Of a stretch of DNA of 64,000 nt, positions 18,020 to 27,274 are shown piece by piece (within the stretch, counting starts at the first letter, position 1; each line of letters opens with the position of its first letter). The notes under the pieces were generated by a model that saw only the letters and a program-made list of their open reading frames with translations, searched no databases and was not told the DNA's origin. The translations under genes and the position numbers were made by a program. The DNA comes from Belliella kenyensis (lineage in GTDB: Bacteria; Bacteroidota; Bacteroidia; Cytophagales; Cyclobacteriaceae), in NCBI RefSeq assembly GCF_022549675.1, contig NZ_JAKZGR010000011.1:1-64000 (forward strand), given 5' to 3'.

Positions 18020-21000
18020 TTAATTTATCAACAGTGGCCTAGAAGCCGTATACACATTCCCTACACCATCAGTCGCATACACATAAACCCTATATCGAGC
18101 TTTGCCAGATGGAATCTCAATTTCCACAAATTTATTGTCCAGCAGGGTCTGGGATATGGCATCAATTTTTTCCCAGGTTTCTTCATTGAGTATCTCCCAT
18201 GAATATTTCAACTCACCCTGATAATCGTTGGTGGTAGCAGATGACACCCAATACTTCTGACCCGGATTAGCCGGATACCAATGCCCCACAATATTCACTT
18301 CTGGCATATCATGTATATTGCCACCACCCTCTCCTTTCCAAACCCGACTGAGAGCATGGTATGCTGGCTTCAACCTACCCTCAAAGTCTGTCAACCCAAA
18401 CCATGTTGCAGTTCCTTCATAGCGGTCTCTCCAGCTGTAAGCTACGCCCCCAAGCAAATGCCCCTTGTTGGCCTGAATAAAATCAAGCCATTGCTCAGCA
18501 TACCATTCTGCCTTAGCTAATGATCCTTCCTCCAGCAAAATCGAATCGTTATAAAAACTTCCATATTGCTTATTCCAATATCCATTCGGTCCGAATTCCG
18601 TCACAGCATATGGCCTAAGGGTGTCGGATTGGGAGACAATTTCATGCAACATAGAAATATTTTCTCTGTAATAGCTGTTCACCCCAATCACATCAATCGA
18701 TGGTGCAAATATTGAAAAATCCCGTATCGTAGACATTAACCTCAATTGGTCATGCTCTTCTGAGGAAAAAATAGGTCTTTCAGGATCTATCGCATGAATT
18801 TTGACCGCCAAATTTTCTAAAAATTTCAAATATGCTATTCTGTTTAAATTCAAATAAGGCTTAGCAAAATGTTTCTTCAATAATCCATAGGTCTCATTAC
18901 CAATATTCCATGCAATGATACTCTGATTATCTACATGACTGGTTACATATGACAAGACCTTTTCTTCGTACTTTTCTAGCGCACGCTTATCTTTAAGATA
19001 ATCAATCTTAGGATCAAACCAGAACCCACACATCACTTTCAAACCCTGCTCCTGGGCAGTTCTATAAATATTTCGATCATATATACTAGGCTCATACCTT
19101 CTTATGGTATTAGCACCCATAGCTTTGATTTTATTGAAGTCTTGAGCAATTTGACTTTTGCTCAAAGGATAAAATCCATCCTCCCAATCATGCCCTGGAT
19201 TGTAGGCTACACCCTTCATAAAAAAGTCCTTCTCGCCATTTACTTGCCAAACAAACTCTCCATACTTACCCTGAATACTACTAGCTTTAGAAGAAGATGT
19301 GATTGACGCTTCTCGATAAACAGTAGACTTTTGGGCAATCTGGTATACTGAAGTTGGGAAACTTGACAATGAAGTAGCCACTGATTTAAGATCAAAAGTC
19401 CAATCTATGAATTTCACATCAGGAGTAGGTCGCCAACCTGTTATCCAATTTTTGTCTTGATCACTATAAAAAAACACAACAGACTTGATCTCTTGATAAT
19501 TCTTGGAAATATGATTGAGACTCTTGCTGTTCCAAGATTCTGATCCTGATGAATATGAAGTAGATCCAAATTCAGCAAGCATTATGGGTAGATTCAATTT
19601 TAGAGAAATAAACTTATCTCTAAAAGGAAGGTATAGCTCATCAAAATCAACATTTTTTTGGTTTTCTGCTGCTTTCCCATAATTCAAACTTGTCAAACTT
19701 ATCCAATCAACATAATGAAAAGGCGAGCCTGATTCCCCAAATGGAAAATATGCTTCCATTTCTTCAGCTGACCAAGGACTCCAAACCCAACTCACATTGT
19801 GTACGCCTAGCCGATCAAATCTTTGATGGACATATTTCCATGCATTTTTGAAATCCTCTGGAGAATTGCCTCCAGTTCGAGACCATGGATACATCGGATT
19901 TTCCATTTCATGTGCAAACCTCAAGAATACTGGATAATTTAAATTTTTGAGTGCTACTGCAAACTTATCTATGTATTCATCAAAGTGACCAGAAAGGATG
20001 TATTCGAACACTTTTTTATTCTGGCTGATGTCAGGATGAGAACTAAACTGCTCAAAATTATTTGTAAATGGCTCCCAGGTGATCATAGGAATATGACCAT
20101 TCTTGATTATTCTCGCCCAGTTACTCTCAGGTAACTCTTGATCTCCCCAAGCTATGTAAGTAGAGATGATTTCAAAATCTCTATCCACTTCCTCTGAGAT
20201 ATCCTGCACCCATGATTCTTCAAAAGCATCATTGTAATCTGGTGAATAAATTCCAAGATAAAACCCTCCCACAGTTATTTCCTTGTCATTAGAAGTCCAA
20301 TTGACGTAGGAATCTCTTATTAATTTAAAATTGGAGAAAAATAGAAATACAAACATTGAAAGAATCGCTAATGGATACTTCAAAGGTCTTGCTGCTCTTG
20401 ACACTTTTCCTACATATCTATCTAAAGATAATTTACCTAGCAATGCTTTGGTGCCATGCTTAAGACTTTGCATCAGTTGCGTCTGTCCAAAGATGAAAGC
20501 TAGAAAGAAAAACACCGCATTGAAAAAGGCGAAGACTGCCATCAATAAACTATAGGGCTGAAAATCCCTTTGAACTCCATAGACAATCGCTGCAACAGAA
20601 ATTATCGAAACTATTAAATTCGGCATCCCTAGCCAAAACTCATTCTTTGAAGAATGCTCCTTTGGAGTAGGGATATAGGGAACTTTATGATTGATTATGG
20701 TGTAGAACAGTCCTATTATATATATCCACCATGTCCCTAATCTTAGGATTCCTCCAGCCAAATGCAACCCTTTTTCATGCTTTTCCATCAACCAACTTTG
20801 GGCTTTCCATCTGAATAAAAGTGATACTACCAATAATGGGATATAGAAATTAAAAAATTTGGTGGGATTCAGTAGCCAAGGATAGTTACCCGTTAACAAA
20901 CTGTAAATAGGTATAAAAATATCAATCAATGTAACCAACCCCACCAGATAATATATAGGCATCAAGACATAATGAGCTTTCTGGGCTAAAGTGAATTTGT

Positions 21001-21940
21001 TAAACAATTTGGGGACCAAATTGACCCAAAGGTCAAAAGTACCTCTACTCCACTTTAACTGCTGAGAGTAGTAAGCAGAAAGGCTAGAAGGTACTAAACC
21101 TCTAGAAACTATTTGAGGTACGTATTTCGACTTCCATCCTTTGGCATGAAGAAGCATAGACGTATGCATATCTTCAGTGAGTCCAGGCGCATGCCCTCCT
21201 ATACTATTCAATGCTTCCCTTCTAAAAGTACAATTTGCTCCTATAGCTTGAGCTGTACCAAATTTGCTCATCACAGTCATGAGAGGACCATAAAACATAT
21301 ACGTCTGCTCAGCGGCACCTTGTGCTACCAGTGATTCACCTTGATTTTCATAAGCCTGAACTACCTGTACATATCCCAACTCTTCGTCATCGAAATAAGG
21401 CAATACTGCATCTAAAAAGTCTGGTGTAGGAGCATGATCAGGATCCAATATAACACAAAGCTCACCATGTGATTGTCTTAAGGCATTGTTAATATTCCCT
21501 GCCTTTGCATGATCATGTATCTCCCTAGTCACATGAATGACTCCTAACTTTTCACACAAAGCTTTGAGAGCTGGATCATTTCCCTCATCACATAAATAGG
21601 TTGTGTGAGGATATGTGACAGCCACCATGGATTCCAAGGTATTTTTGATCATGTCATAGGGCTCACCGGGACATGCTGTAGTAAACATATCCACGGTGAA
21701 ATGCTTTTTGATATCTACTCGGTGTGCCACTTCAGTCAACCCGACATAGTGATACCATTCAAAAAATGATTTCAGCAGTTTGAAAATCAAACTTGCCGTA
21801 AGAAGACCATACAGGACTTTATGACCTGACTCTACTTCAGTAACAAAACCATAAATGAAAAAAATTAAACTGATGATCGACAAGCAAAACAATAGAACCA
21901 TTGAAGCTTTAAGCGATTTTACTTTTGATCGAAAATTCAT
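18020..21940 (-). CDS. Trimodular membrane GT2 synthase fused to GH26-like and GH2-like glycosidases
   Basis: The 1306-residue protein has three enzyme modules. Residues 1-540 form a cellulose-synthase-like GT2: two N-terminal helices (13-32, 42-62), DEG at 118-120, DPD at 166-168, TED at 255-257, QQLKW at 293-297 (K where QxxRW has R), then about six hydrophobic segments ending at 521-540. The loop 487-520 is rich in Lys and Arg, so by the positive-inside rule the rest is periplasmic. Residues about 555-850 are GH26-like, with acid/base E678 in RFAHEME and nucleophile E790 in MLAEFGS. Residues about 895-1200 are a GH2-like TIM barrel with E1016 (IGNE) and E1115 (TEFG). An Ig-like domain closes the chain. 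I infer coupled synthesis and trimming of a beta-glycan; the product is unknown. No PilZ, BcsB or BcsC homologue is adjacent. Confidence 0.88.
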   Translation of the reverse strand: MNFRSKVKSLKASMVLLFCLSIISLIFFIYGFVTEVESGHKVLYGLLTASLIFKLLKSFFEWYHYVGLTEVAHRVDIKKHFTVDMFTTACPGEPYDMIKNTLESMVAVTYPHTTYLCDEGNDPALKALCEKLGVIHVTREIHDHAKAGNINNALRQSHGELCVILDPDHAPTPDFLDAVLPYFDDEELGYVQVVQAYENQGESLVAQGAAEQTYMFYGPLMTVMSKFGTAQAIGANCTFRREALNSIGGHAPGLTEDMHTSMLLHAKGWKSKYVPQIVSRGLVPSSLSAYYSQQLKWSRGTFDLWVNLVPKLFNKFTLAQKAHYVLMPIYYLVGLVTLIDIFIPIYSLLTGNYPWLLNPTKFFNFYIPLLVVSLLFRWKAQSWLMEKHEKGLHLAGGILRLGTWWIYIIGLFYTIINHKVPYIPTPKEHSSKNEFWLGMPNLIVSIISVAAIVYGVQRDFQPYSLLMAVFAFFNAVFFFLAFIFGQTQLMQSLKHGTKALLGKLSLDRYVGKVSRAARPLKYPLAILSMFVFLFFSNFKLIRDSYVNWTSNDKEITVGGFYLGIYSPDYNDAFEESWVQDISEEVDRDFEIISTYIAWGDQELPESNWARIIKNGHIPMITWEPFTNNFEQFSSHPDISQNKKVFEYILSGHFDEYIDKFAVALKNLNYPVFLRFAHEMENPMYPWSRTGGNSPEDFKNAWKYVHQRFDRLGVHNVSWVWSPWSAEEMEAYFPFGESGSPFHYVDWISLTSLNYGKAAENQKNVDFDELYLPFRDKFISLKLNLPIMLAEFGSTSYSSGSESWNSKSLNHISKNYQEIKSVVFFYSDQDKNWITGWRPTPDVKFIDWTFDLKSVATSLSSFPTSVYQIAQKSTVYREASITSSSKASSIQGKYGEFVWQVNGEKDFFMKGVAYNPGHDWEDGFYPLSKSQIAQDFNKIKAMGANTIRRYEPSIYDRNIYRTAQEQGLKVMCGFWFDPKIDYLKDKRALEKYEEKVLSYVTSHVDNQSIIAWNIGNETYGLLKKHFAKPYLNLNRIAYLKFLENLAVKIHAIDPERPIFSSEEHDQLRLMSTIRDFSIFAPSIDVIGVNSYYRENISMLHEIVSQSDTLRPYAVTEFGPNGYWNKQYGSFYNDSILLEEGSLAKAEWYAEQWLDFIQANKGHLLGGVAYSWRDRYEGTATWFGLTDFEGRLKPAYHALSRVWKGEGGGNIHDMPEVNIVGHWYPANPGQKYWVSSATTNDYQGELKYSWEILNEETWEKIDAISQTLLDNKFVEIEIPSGKARYRVYVYATDGVGNVYTASRPLLIN

Positions 21941-22082
21941 GATAGGATAGACTGTGAACTAATTTTCATCATCTTTTAACGGATTTGAAAATCATTTTTT
22001 TATATATTAAATGCATTTTTATGCAATTATAAAATGAATTTACTAATTTTAAAAATTAATTAAAATAAGATTTAAAAATTAG

Positions 22083-23402
22083 ATGAAAACTAGAAAAATA
22101 ATTTTTCTAACAACCCCATTTATCTTACTCGTTTCAGCGATTTTATACTTTCACTTTCGAAAAGATAATACGCAGATATCTCGGACAGTGGAAGTACGAG
22201 AAGTAAATGGCAAATATAGCTTATACAGAAACGGGGAACCCTATTATATCATAGGCGGTGGCGGTGTTTCTCATTTCGAAGAGTTAAAAGATATAGGTGG
22301 CAACTCTATCAGAACATGGAGTCTACATAATGCCCAAGAAATCCTAGACGAAGCAGAGAAAAATGGACTGACAGTCACTTTGGGTATAGAGATAGGCAAT
22401 CAACCTTGGGGAGAGGATTTTAGCTATTGGAATGTCAAAGAGACAAATAAAAAGATAGAAGAAATTCGAGAAATAGTCTTGAAATACAAAGATCATCCCG
22501 CATTACTCATTTGGGGAATAGGCAATGAAGTACATTTATTTGGCGGGAATAGGGTACTTGTCAGTCTATTCATCAATAGAGTCGCAAAGATGATTCATGA
22601 AATCGACCCAAATCATCCCGTGATGACTACGACTACAGCTGGAATCAATTTGGATAAATATGGTTTCATGAGAGTCCTATGCCCTCATCTCGACATCTTA
22701 GGCATCAACGCCTTTGATAGACTACATCTAGTAGAAAATGAAATCAGTGGCCCTCTGGGATGGAATAAACCATATATAATTACAGAGTTTGGAGTCAGAG
22801 GACCATGGGAAACGCAAGACACAGAGTGGGGCGCACCTATAGAAATGTCAAGCACTGAGAATGCTCAGTTCATAAAGCACTATTGGGAAATCATCAGGAA
22901 TGATAAGCGATATGGTCTTGGTGGATATGCTTTCTATTGGGGACACAAGTTTGAGGTTACCAATACTTGGTTTAGTCTATTCTCTAAAAATGGAAAAAAA
23001 TCTGAAACCATCGATTTATTACAAGAATCATGGACAGGCAAAAAGCCCGAACACCATGCTCCCAAAATCGATAAGTTAATGATTTGGGACATAGTTCAGA
23101 AACAAAGCATATACTTAGATGCAAGCAATACATACGAAGTAGAAATAATGGTCACGCATGACCACAAGGATAGCCTTAGCTATGAATGGGAAATTCGAGC
23201 TGACGGTGAAAGTGCACACGTACAAAGTAGGCATGATTACATCTATGATTATTTGCTCGAGACCGATCAAAATAAAAGCAAAATATCCTTTACAACTCCA
23301 AAAACAGAAGGAGGATACCGCATCTTCGCATTTGTCTATGACAAAAATGGTCGATTTGCTACAGCTAATTTACCATTTTACGTTGTGAAAAATAAAATTT
23401 AA
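22083..23402 (+). CDS. Membrane-anchored GH2-like glycosidase, paralogue of the fusion C-terminus
   Basis: The 439-residue protein has an N-terminal membrane anchor (residues 5-24), a (beta/alpha)8 glycosidase domain with acid/base E149 (IWGIGNE) and nucleophile E235 (ITEFG), and a C-terminal Ig-like domain ending GGYRIFAFVYDKNGRFATA. Order, motifs and the C-terminal domain (compare ARYRVYVYATDGVGNVYTA) match the last third of the divergent GT2-GH fusion, so the two are paralogues by duplication. Only 142 bp separate their starts, which suggests shared control. It probably acts on the same exported glycan, tethered to the inner membrane or as an uncleaved signal anchor. The substrate is unknown. 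Confidence 0.82.
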   Translation: MKTRKIIFLTTPFILLVSAILYFHFRKDNTQISRTVEVREVNGKYSLYRNGEPYYIIGGGGVSHFEELKDIGGNSIRTWSLHNAQEILDEAEKNGLTVTLGIEIGNQPWGEDFSYWNVKETNKKIEEIREIVLKYKDHPALLIWGIGNEVHLFGGNRVLVSLFINRVAKMIHEIDPNHPVMTTTTAGINLDKYGFMRVLCPHLDILGINAFDRLHLVENEISGPLGWNKPYIITEFGVRGPWETQDTEWGAPIEMSSTENAQFIKHYWEIIRNDKRYGLGGYAFYWGHKFEVTNTWFSLFSKNGKKSETIDLLQESWTGKKPEHHAPKIDKLMIWDIVQKQSIYLDASNTYEVEIMVTHDHKDSLSYEWEIRADGESAHVQSRHDYIYDYLLETDQNKSKISFTTPKTEGGYRIFAFVYDKNGRFATANLPFYVVKNKI

Positions 23403-23437
23403 TTTAATTCAAAATACTTTTTATTAGATTTAAATAT

Positions 23438-23445
23438 TATATTTG
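23438..23445 (+). promoter_or_regulatory. -7 promoter box TATATTTG upstream of a lipoprotein gene
   Basis: TATATTTG matches TAnnTTTG and lies about 20 bp before the ATG at 23466. No TTG is found at the expected distance upstream. Its position argues against the GTG at 23445 as start codon of the following gene. Confidence 0.4.
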
Positions 23446-23465
23446 TGTATACAAAAAACAATTTA

Positions 23466-24587
23466 ATGAATTACACAACCATGAGTACTCGATTTTACCC
23501 TATATTGATTATTCTTATTGCATTTGGTTGTATCGAGAAAATCAATAAGGAAGAGCCTAGCCTAAGTAGCCGAACTGAGTGGGCCAAAGTTGATGATATT
23601 GCTACGAGTATTTATAGCGTAAGTCAGCAAGGTGGTAACATCAACCTATTGTCGGGTGACCATCTTTATTACAACTACAATTTCAAAGGAAGCGAATCGA
23701 AAACTTTTAACTACACAGCCCATCAAACAAGACCTGGTTGGTTTAGGCTTCCTATCTCTGAAAATTTTCTCGTGACTAGAACGGAGATAGAAATCAATGT
23801 TTTCGCCATCAATCCTAATGGCGTTTCTGCTCCACTTACAATTAATCCAAAAACCCTGGATGATACATTCGTCCGATTCGAAGACACTGCATACTGGTCT
23901 GGTTATGGTGCTTTTGGACTGACAGAAACGGGGAATGTACTCATACCTTACAGAACTATTCGAAATGGTCTTGCAGAAAACAATCCAAGTTTTTTATTGA
24001 TCTCTTTAGCAAAAGAGAATAATGCAATCGTCATCAAAGAGACAAAAGTCATTAAACCCAATGTAATCTCTTATTACGACTCGGTCAATGTCCTATTCGC
24101 AAATGATGATTTCTTTTTGGTAAGAGTTGGCAACAGGATAGTAAGTATAGACACTCGAGGTAACTATAGAGTAGAAGCTAATGCTGATGGTGCCAAATTT
24201 GTAAAGCTAGCAGATCGGATCGTGGGAGTAGGTTATTCCAATAATAGCAAAGAAACGTCTATTTTCGAGATGAATCTTGACGGATCCAATTTTATGACTA
24301 AAGTAAAAACGGTCGTCAAAGAGAATCTTTTATCCTACAATTATACAGCTGTAGATAATAGAATTATAGCATTTCTTGATGATAAAATCTTCGAATTAAC
24401 CAATATAAATAATAAGCCAGATTTGAGAGAGTTGAATAACTCAAAACTTGAAGATACTTTTATAAGCGCAATATTCGTGACTAATGATCAAAAAATCACA
24501 ATTACCACACATTGTCGTACATTATGTGGAGGAATATATGAAAAAGATTTAGATAAATTTTTTGAATTCAAAAACACCAATAACTAA
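23466..24587 (+). CDS. Lipoprotein of unknown function
   Basis: The 373-residue protein has a lipoprotein signal with lipobox IAFGC. I do not recognise the mature domain; regularly spaced hydrophobic strands and Gly/Asn turns (for example FFLVRVGNRIVSIDTRGNY and FVKLADRIVGVGYS) suggest a beta-propeller-like fold. Two Cys near the C-terminus (HCRTLCGG) could form a disulfide. The ATG at 23466 was preferred over an in-frame GTG at 23445 that falls inside a promoter box; an ATG at 23481 is a second option. It follows the GH2-like gene after 63 bp but has its own promoter box, and may be an outer membrane partner of the glycan locus (inference). Confidence 0.7.
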   Translation: MNYTTMSTRFYPILIILIAFGCIEKINKEEPSLSSRTEWAKVDDIATSIYSVSQQGGNINLLSGDHLYYNYNFKGSESKTFNYTAHQTRPGWFRLPISENFLVTRTEIEINVFAINPNGVSAPLTINPKTLDDTFVRFEDTAYWSGYGAFGLTETGNVLIPYRTIRNGLAENNPSFLLISLAKENNAIVIKETKVIKPNVISYYDSVNVLFANDDFFLVRVGNRIVSIDTRGNYRVEANADGAKFVKLADRIVGVGYSNNSKETSIFEMNLDGSNFMTKVKTVVKENLLSYNYTAVDNRIIAFLDDKIFELTNINNKPDLRELNNSKLEDTFISAIFVTNDQKITITTHCRTLCGGIYEKDLDKFFEFKNTNN

Positions 24588-25021
24588 ATATGAATATCTA
24601 ATTCTGAATATTATTTTGTATCAAAATGACCATAAGAATCATTTTAGTTGTACAAGACGACTGAATTTTAGTAACTATTTGTCAAAAACTGGATTAGCTC
24701 AAAAATCGTCGACAGTTGTTTATAGACTGTCGACGATTTTTTTGTTATATCCATCCACTATGATACTAGATGCTGTACTCCCGGAGAATTCTAAGAGTCT
24801 TAAGACTCAATAACTACTTCGATATCACATGACCTCCCCAATCAAGTCAACATGCATTAAAGAAGCCATCCTTTTATTTTATGGGGCAAGGTACCCTATA
24901 TATTTTTATTCTTAAATCATTTGACGCTAATACATACAGCTACAGGGATCTTTACTGATTTACATATATAATTCTGACAATGACTTTGACTTGGTTGATT
25001 TACATCCTGCCAATAATTCTA
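24588..25021. other. Convergent intergenic region, 434 bp
   Basis: Apart from the perfect terminator at 24701-24741 I see no gene or repeat here. A frame running across the hairpin is an artefact of the terminator stem. Confidence 0.5.
24701..24742. terminator. Perfect 16-bp bidirectional terminator
   Basis: AAAAATCGTCGACAGT (24701-24716) pairs exactly with 24726-24741 around a 9-base loop, and runs of T follow on both strands. It terminates the lipoprotein gene on the plus strand and could also serve the rpoN operon on the minus strand. Confidence 0.9.
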
Positions 25022-25645
25022 TCAAATCCCCCAAACGAGAAAATAAGACATAAAACATATCAGGAATCCCACAAAAAAACCTACCCACACTTGTAAAGGG
25101 GTATGAGTATTGAGATATAATCTTGAGCTTCCTACCAATCCCACTAGAAGCACTGCACCCATGGCGTAGCCTAACAGACTATGCCCCATGACCATCTGAG
25201 TGCTTGCCAATACAAATCCCAACAAGCCTCCCGCTCCTATCATATGAGCGCTAATTTTCCAGAAGAAACTAATACCCGTCAAGAGAACCAAACAAATGGT
25301 AATGACTAGTAATGTATAGACTAGCTTATAATCCATCCAATCTTTGCTAAAAAATGCATATGCAGTAACCATGTACAGCAAGCTAATGACAGAGAAAGGC
25401 ATTATCCTTTCCTTTCTCCCACTCATCCTCAAGGATGTAATTGTACCCGTTAGCTTCATCACCATCAATATAGCCAAGGGTATTACAAAGGTATTTGCAA
25501 AAATCACAAAAAAAATCAAGGCCCTATTAGGCCCTGAGGAAAATTCAGATTCAGGCAACCCAAATAACAGGAATGCGAAAATCAATGTTGGCATCAATAG
25601 CGGCTGGAATACAGCGGATATTATTTCTGAAATTTTCTTATACAC
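25022..25645 (-). CDS. PAP2-like integral membrane protein
   Basis: The 207-residue protein has about six helices and a degenerate PAP2 phosphatase signature: GRKERIMP at 76-83 in the first motif position, ISAHM at 131-135 where PSGH is expected, and SRLYLNTH at 173-181 matching the SRxxxxxH motif. The first two motifs deviate from consensus, so catalysis is uncertain; if active it would hydrolyse a lipid phosphate such as undecaprenyl pyrophosphate or a phosphatidate. It begins immediately after the rpoN stop codon, so it is almost certainly co-transcribed with rpoN. Confidence 0.65.
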   Translation of the reverse strand: MYKKISEIISAVFQPLLMPTLIFAFLLFGLPESEFSSGPNRALIFFVIFANTFVIPLAILMVMKLTGTITSLRMSGRKERIMPFSVISLLYMVTAYAFFSKDWMDYKLVYTLLVITICLVLLTGISFFWKISAHMIGAGGLLGFVLASTQMVMGHSLLGYAMGAVLLVGLVGSSRLYLNTHTPLQVWVGFFVGFLICFMSYFLVWGI

Positions 25646-27097
25646 TTATAATTCTTTTCTGAGTCTAGCTACTGGAATTTGCAACTGTTCTCTGTATTTC
25701 GCTACAGTTCTCCTAGCAATATTATATCCTTTGTCATTCAAAAGTTTTACCAGCTTATCGTCAGACAAAGGCTTTCTCTTATTCTCATTATCCACCATAG
25801 ATTGCAAGACACTTTTCACTTCTTTATTGGACACATCTTCTCCAGAATCGGTCGCTATTCCCTCTGAGAAAAAGTACTTCAAAGGATAAATTCCAAATTC
25901 TGTCTGAATTGCCTTACTGTTTGCTACTCTTGAAACAGTGGAAATATCCATCTCAATCTTATCAGCTATATCTTTGAGAATCATGGGTTTTAATTTTGTC
26001 TCATCCCCTTCGACAAAAAACTCAGTCTGAAAATCCAAAATTGCTTGCATGGTCCTCAGTAATGTCTGCTGTCTTTGCTTGATAGCGTCTATGAACCATT
26101 TCGCCGCATCCAATTTCTGCTTGACAAAAGTGACGGTTTCTTTCAGTTTTTTATCTTTCTTATCACTTTTATCATATGCTTCAAACATGTCAGAATATGA
26201 TCTACTTACCCTAAGTTCTGGAGCATTCTTTGAATTCAATGAGATCTCCATTTTCCCATTAGCATGGGTAAGTATGAAGTCAGGAATAATGTATTGTGTT
26301 TTTACCAACCCGTCTGATATACCTCCTGGCTTTGGGTTGAGCCTTGTGATCATTTGAATAGAATCCTTCAACTCGTCATCTTCTATTCCTAATCTCTTTT
26401 GGATTTTGGTATAGTGTTTCTTAGTAAATTCATCAAAGCTATCATTGATGATGCGAATGGCATTTTGCACCACAGGATCCTCAGGATGTTCCTTTCTCTC
26501 CAATTGAATCAATAGACACTCTTGAAGATTTCTAGCAGCAATACCAGCAGGGTCGAAATTCTGGATTTTCCGTAGGATTTCTTCTACCTCGTCCAAGTCA
26601 GTCTCAATGTTTTGACTAAATGCCAAATCATTGATGATGGCTTCTAAATCTCTACGGATATACCCGTCGCTTTCAATGCTTCCAATAAGCTGTCTTCCTA
26701 TCAACTTTTGAGATTCATCAAGCTTTAGATAACCCAATTGGGACAAGAGTTGCTCATGTAATGATACACCTCCAGAGATCGGGATTTCTCTATCTTCATC
26801 GTCAGGGGAATAGTTGCCATCACCCTGCATTTTGTAACCTCCATAGTCATCATTCAAGTAATCATCGATATTCAAATCTGACTCTGGAGCTTCGATATTT
26901 TCTTCATAATTATCAGAAAAGTCTTCCTCTTGGGTCTTTTCTTCATCCCTCCCCTCTTCTAAAGCCGGGTTGATCTCCAGTTCTTCTTCAATACGCGCAT
27001 CAAGCTCCGCCGTAGGAACTTGAAGTAATTTGATAAATTGAATCTGCTGTGGAGACAGTTTCTGTGAAAGTACCTGACTTAAATTAAGCTTCTGCAT
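25646..27097 (-). CDS. rpoN: RNA polymerase sigma-54 factor
   Basis: The 483-residue protein has the N-terminal activator-interacting region (LSQVLSQKLSPQQIQFIKLLQVP), an acidic linker, the core-binding domain and the C-terminal RpoN box ARRTVAKYRE at 461-470. It directs transcription from -24/-12 promoters that need an AAA+ activator; none is encoded in this window. Length and domain order are normal. A PAP2-like gene follows with no gap. A TAAATTTG box at 27170-27177 could be its -7 element. Confidence 0.96.
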   Translation of the reverse strand: MQKLNLSQVLSQKLSPQQIQFIKLLQVPTAELDARIEEELEINPALEEGRDEEKTQEEDFSDNYEENIEAPESDLNIDDYLNDDYGGYKMQGDGNYSPDDEDREIPISGGVSLHEQLLSQLGYLKLDESQKLIGRQLIGSIESDGYIRRDLEAIINDLAFSQNIETDLDEVEEILRKIQNFDPAGIAARNLQECLLIQLERKEHPEDPVVQNAIRIINDSFDEFTKKHYTKIQKRLGIEDDELKDSIQMITRLNPKPGGISDGLVKTQYIIPDFILTHANGKMEISLNSKNAPELRVSRSYSDMFEAYDKSDKKDKKLKETVTFVKQKLDAAKWFIDAIKQRQQTLLRTMQAILDFQTEFFVEGDETKLKPMILKDIADKIEMDISTVSRVANSKAIQTEFGIYPLKYFFSEGIATDSGEDVSNKEVKSVLQSMVDNENKRKPLSDDKLVKLLNDKGYNIARRTVAKYREQLQIPVARLRKEL

Positions 27098-27169
27098 ATA
27101 AGGTGATTCATGAATTATTAAGAGAACTTAAAATGAATTAAAATGTTGATATAAATATTTTCTGAATTC

Positions 27170-27177
27170 AAATTTAT
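27170..27177 (-). promoter_or_regulatory. Possible -7 box upstream of rpoN
   Basis: The minus strand reads TAAATTTG, matching TAnnTTTG, 72 bp before the rpoN start. No TTG lies 17-23 bases upstream, so this is tentative. Confidence 0.3.
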
Positions 27178-27274
27178 GAAATTAGATCAAATTTTTGATA
27201 AAAAGCTTATTATATCGTTTTTTTGCATTTCTCTTATAGGTTAAGAAGAGTAAAGGTACACAAAAGCACATGTC

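Noticed and set aside
24562-24813. Short frame at the end of the lipoprotein gene
   Set aside because: It reads through the perfect terminator stem, so its translation is an artefact.
25344-25889. Plus-strand open frame of 181 codons
   Set aside because: It is antisense to rpoN and the PAP2-like gene and has no family resemblance.
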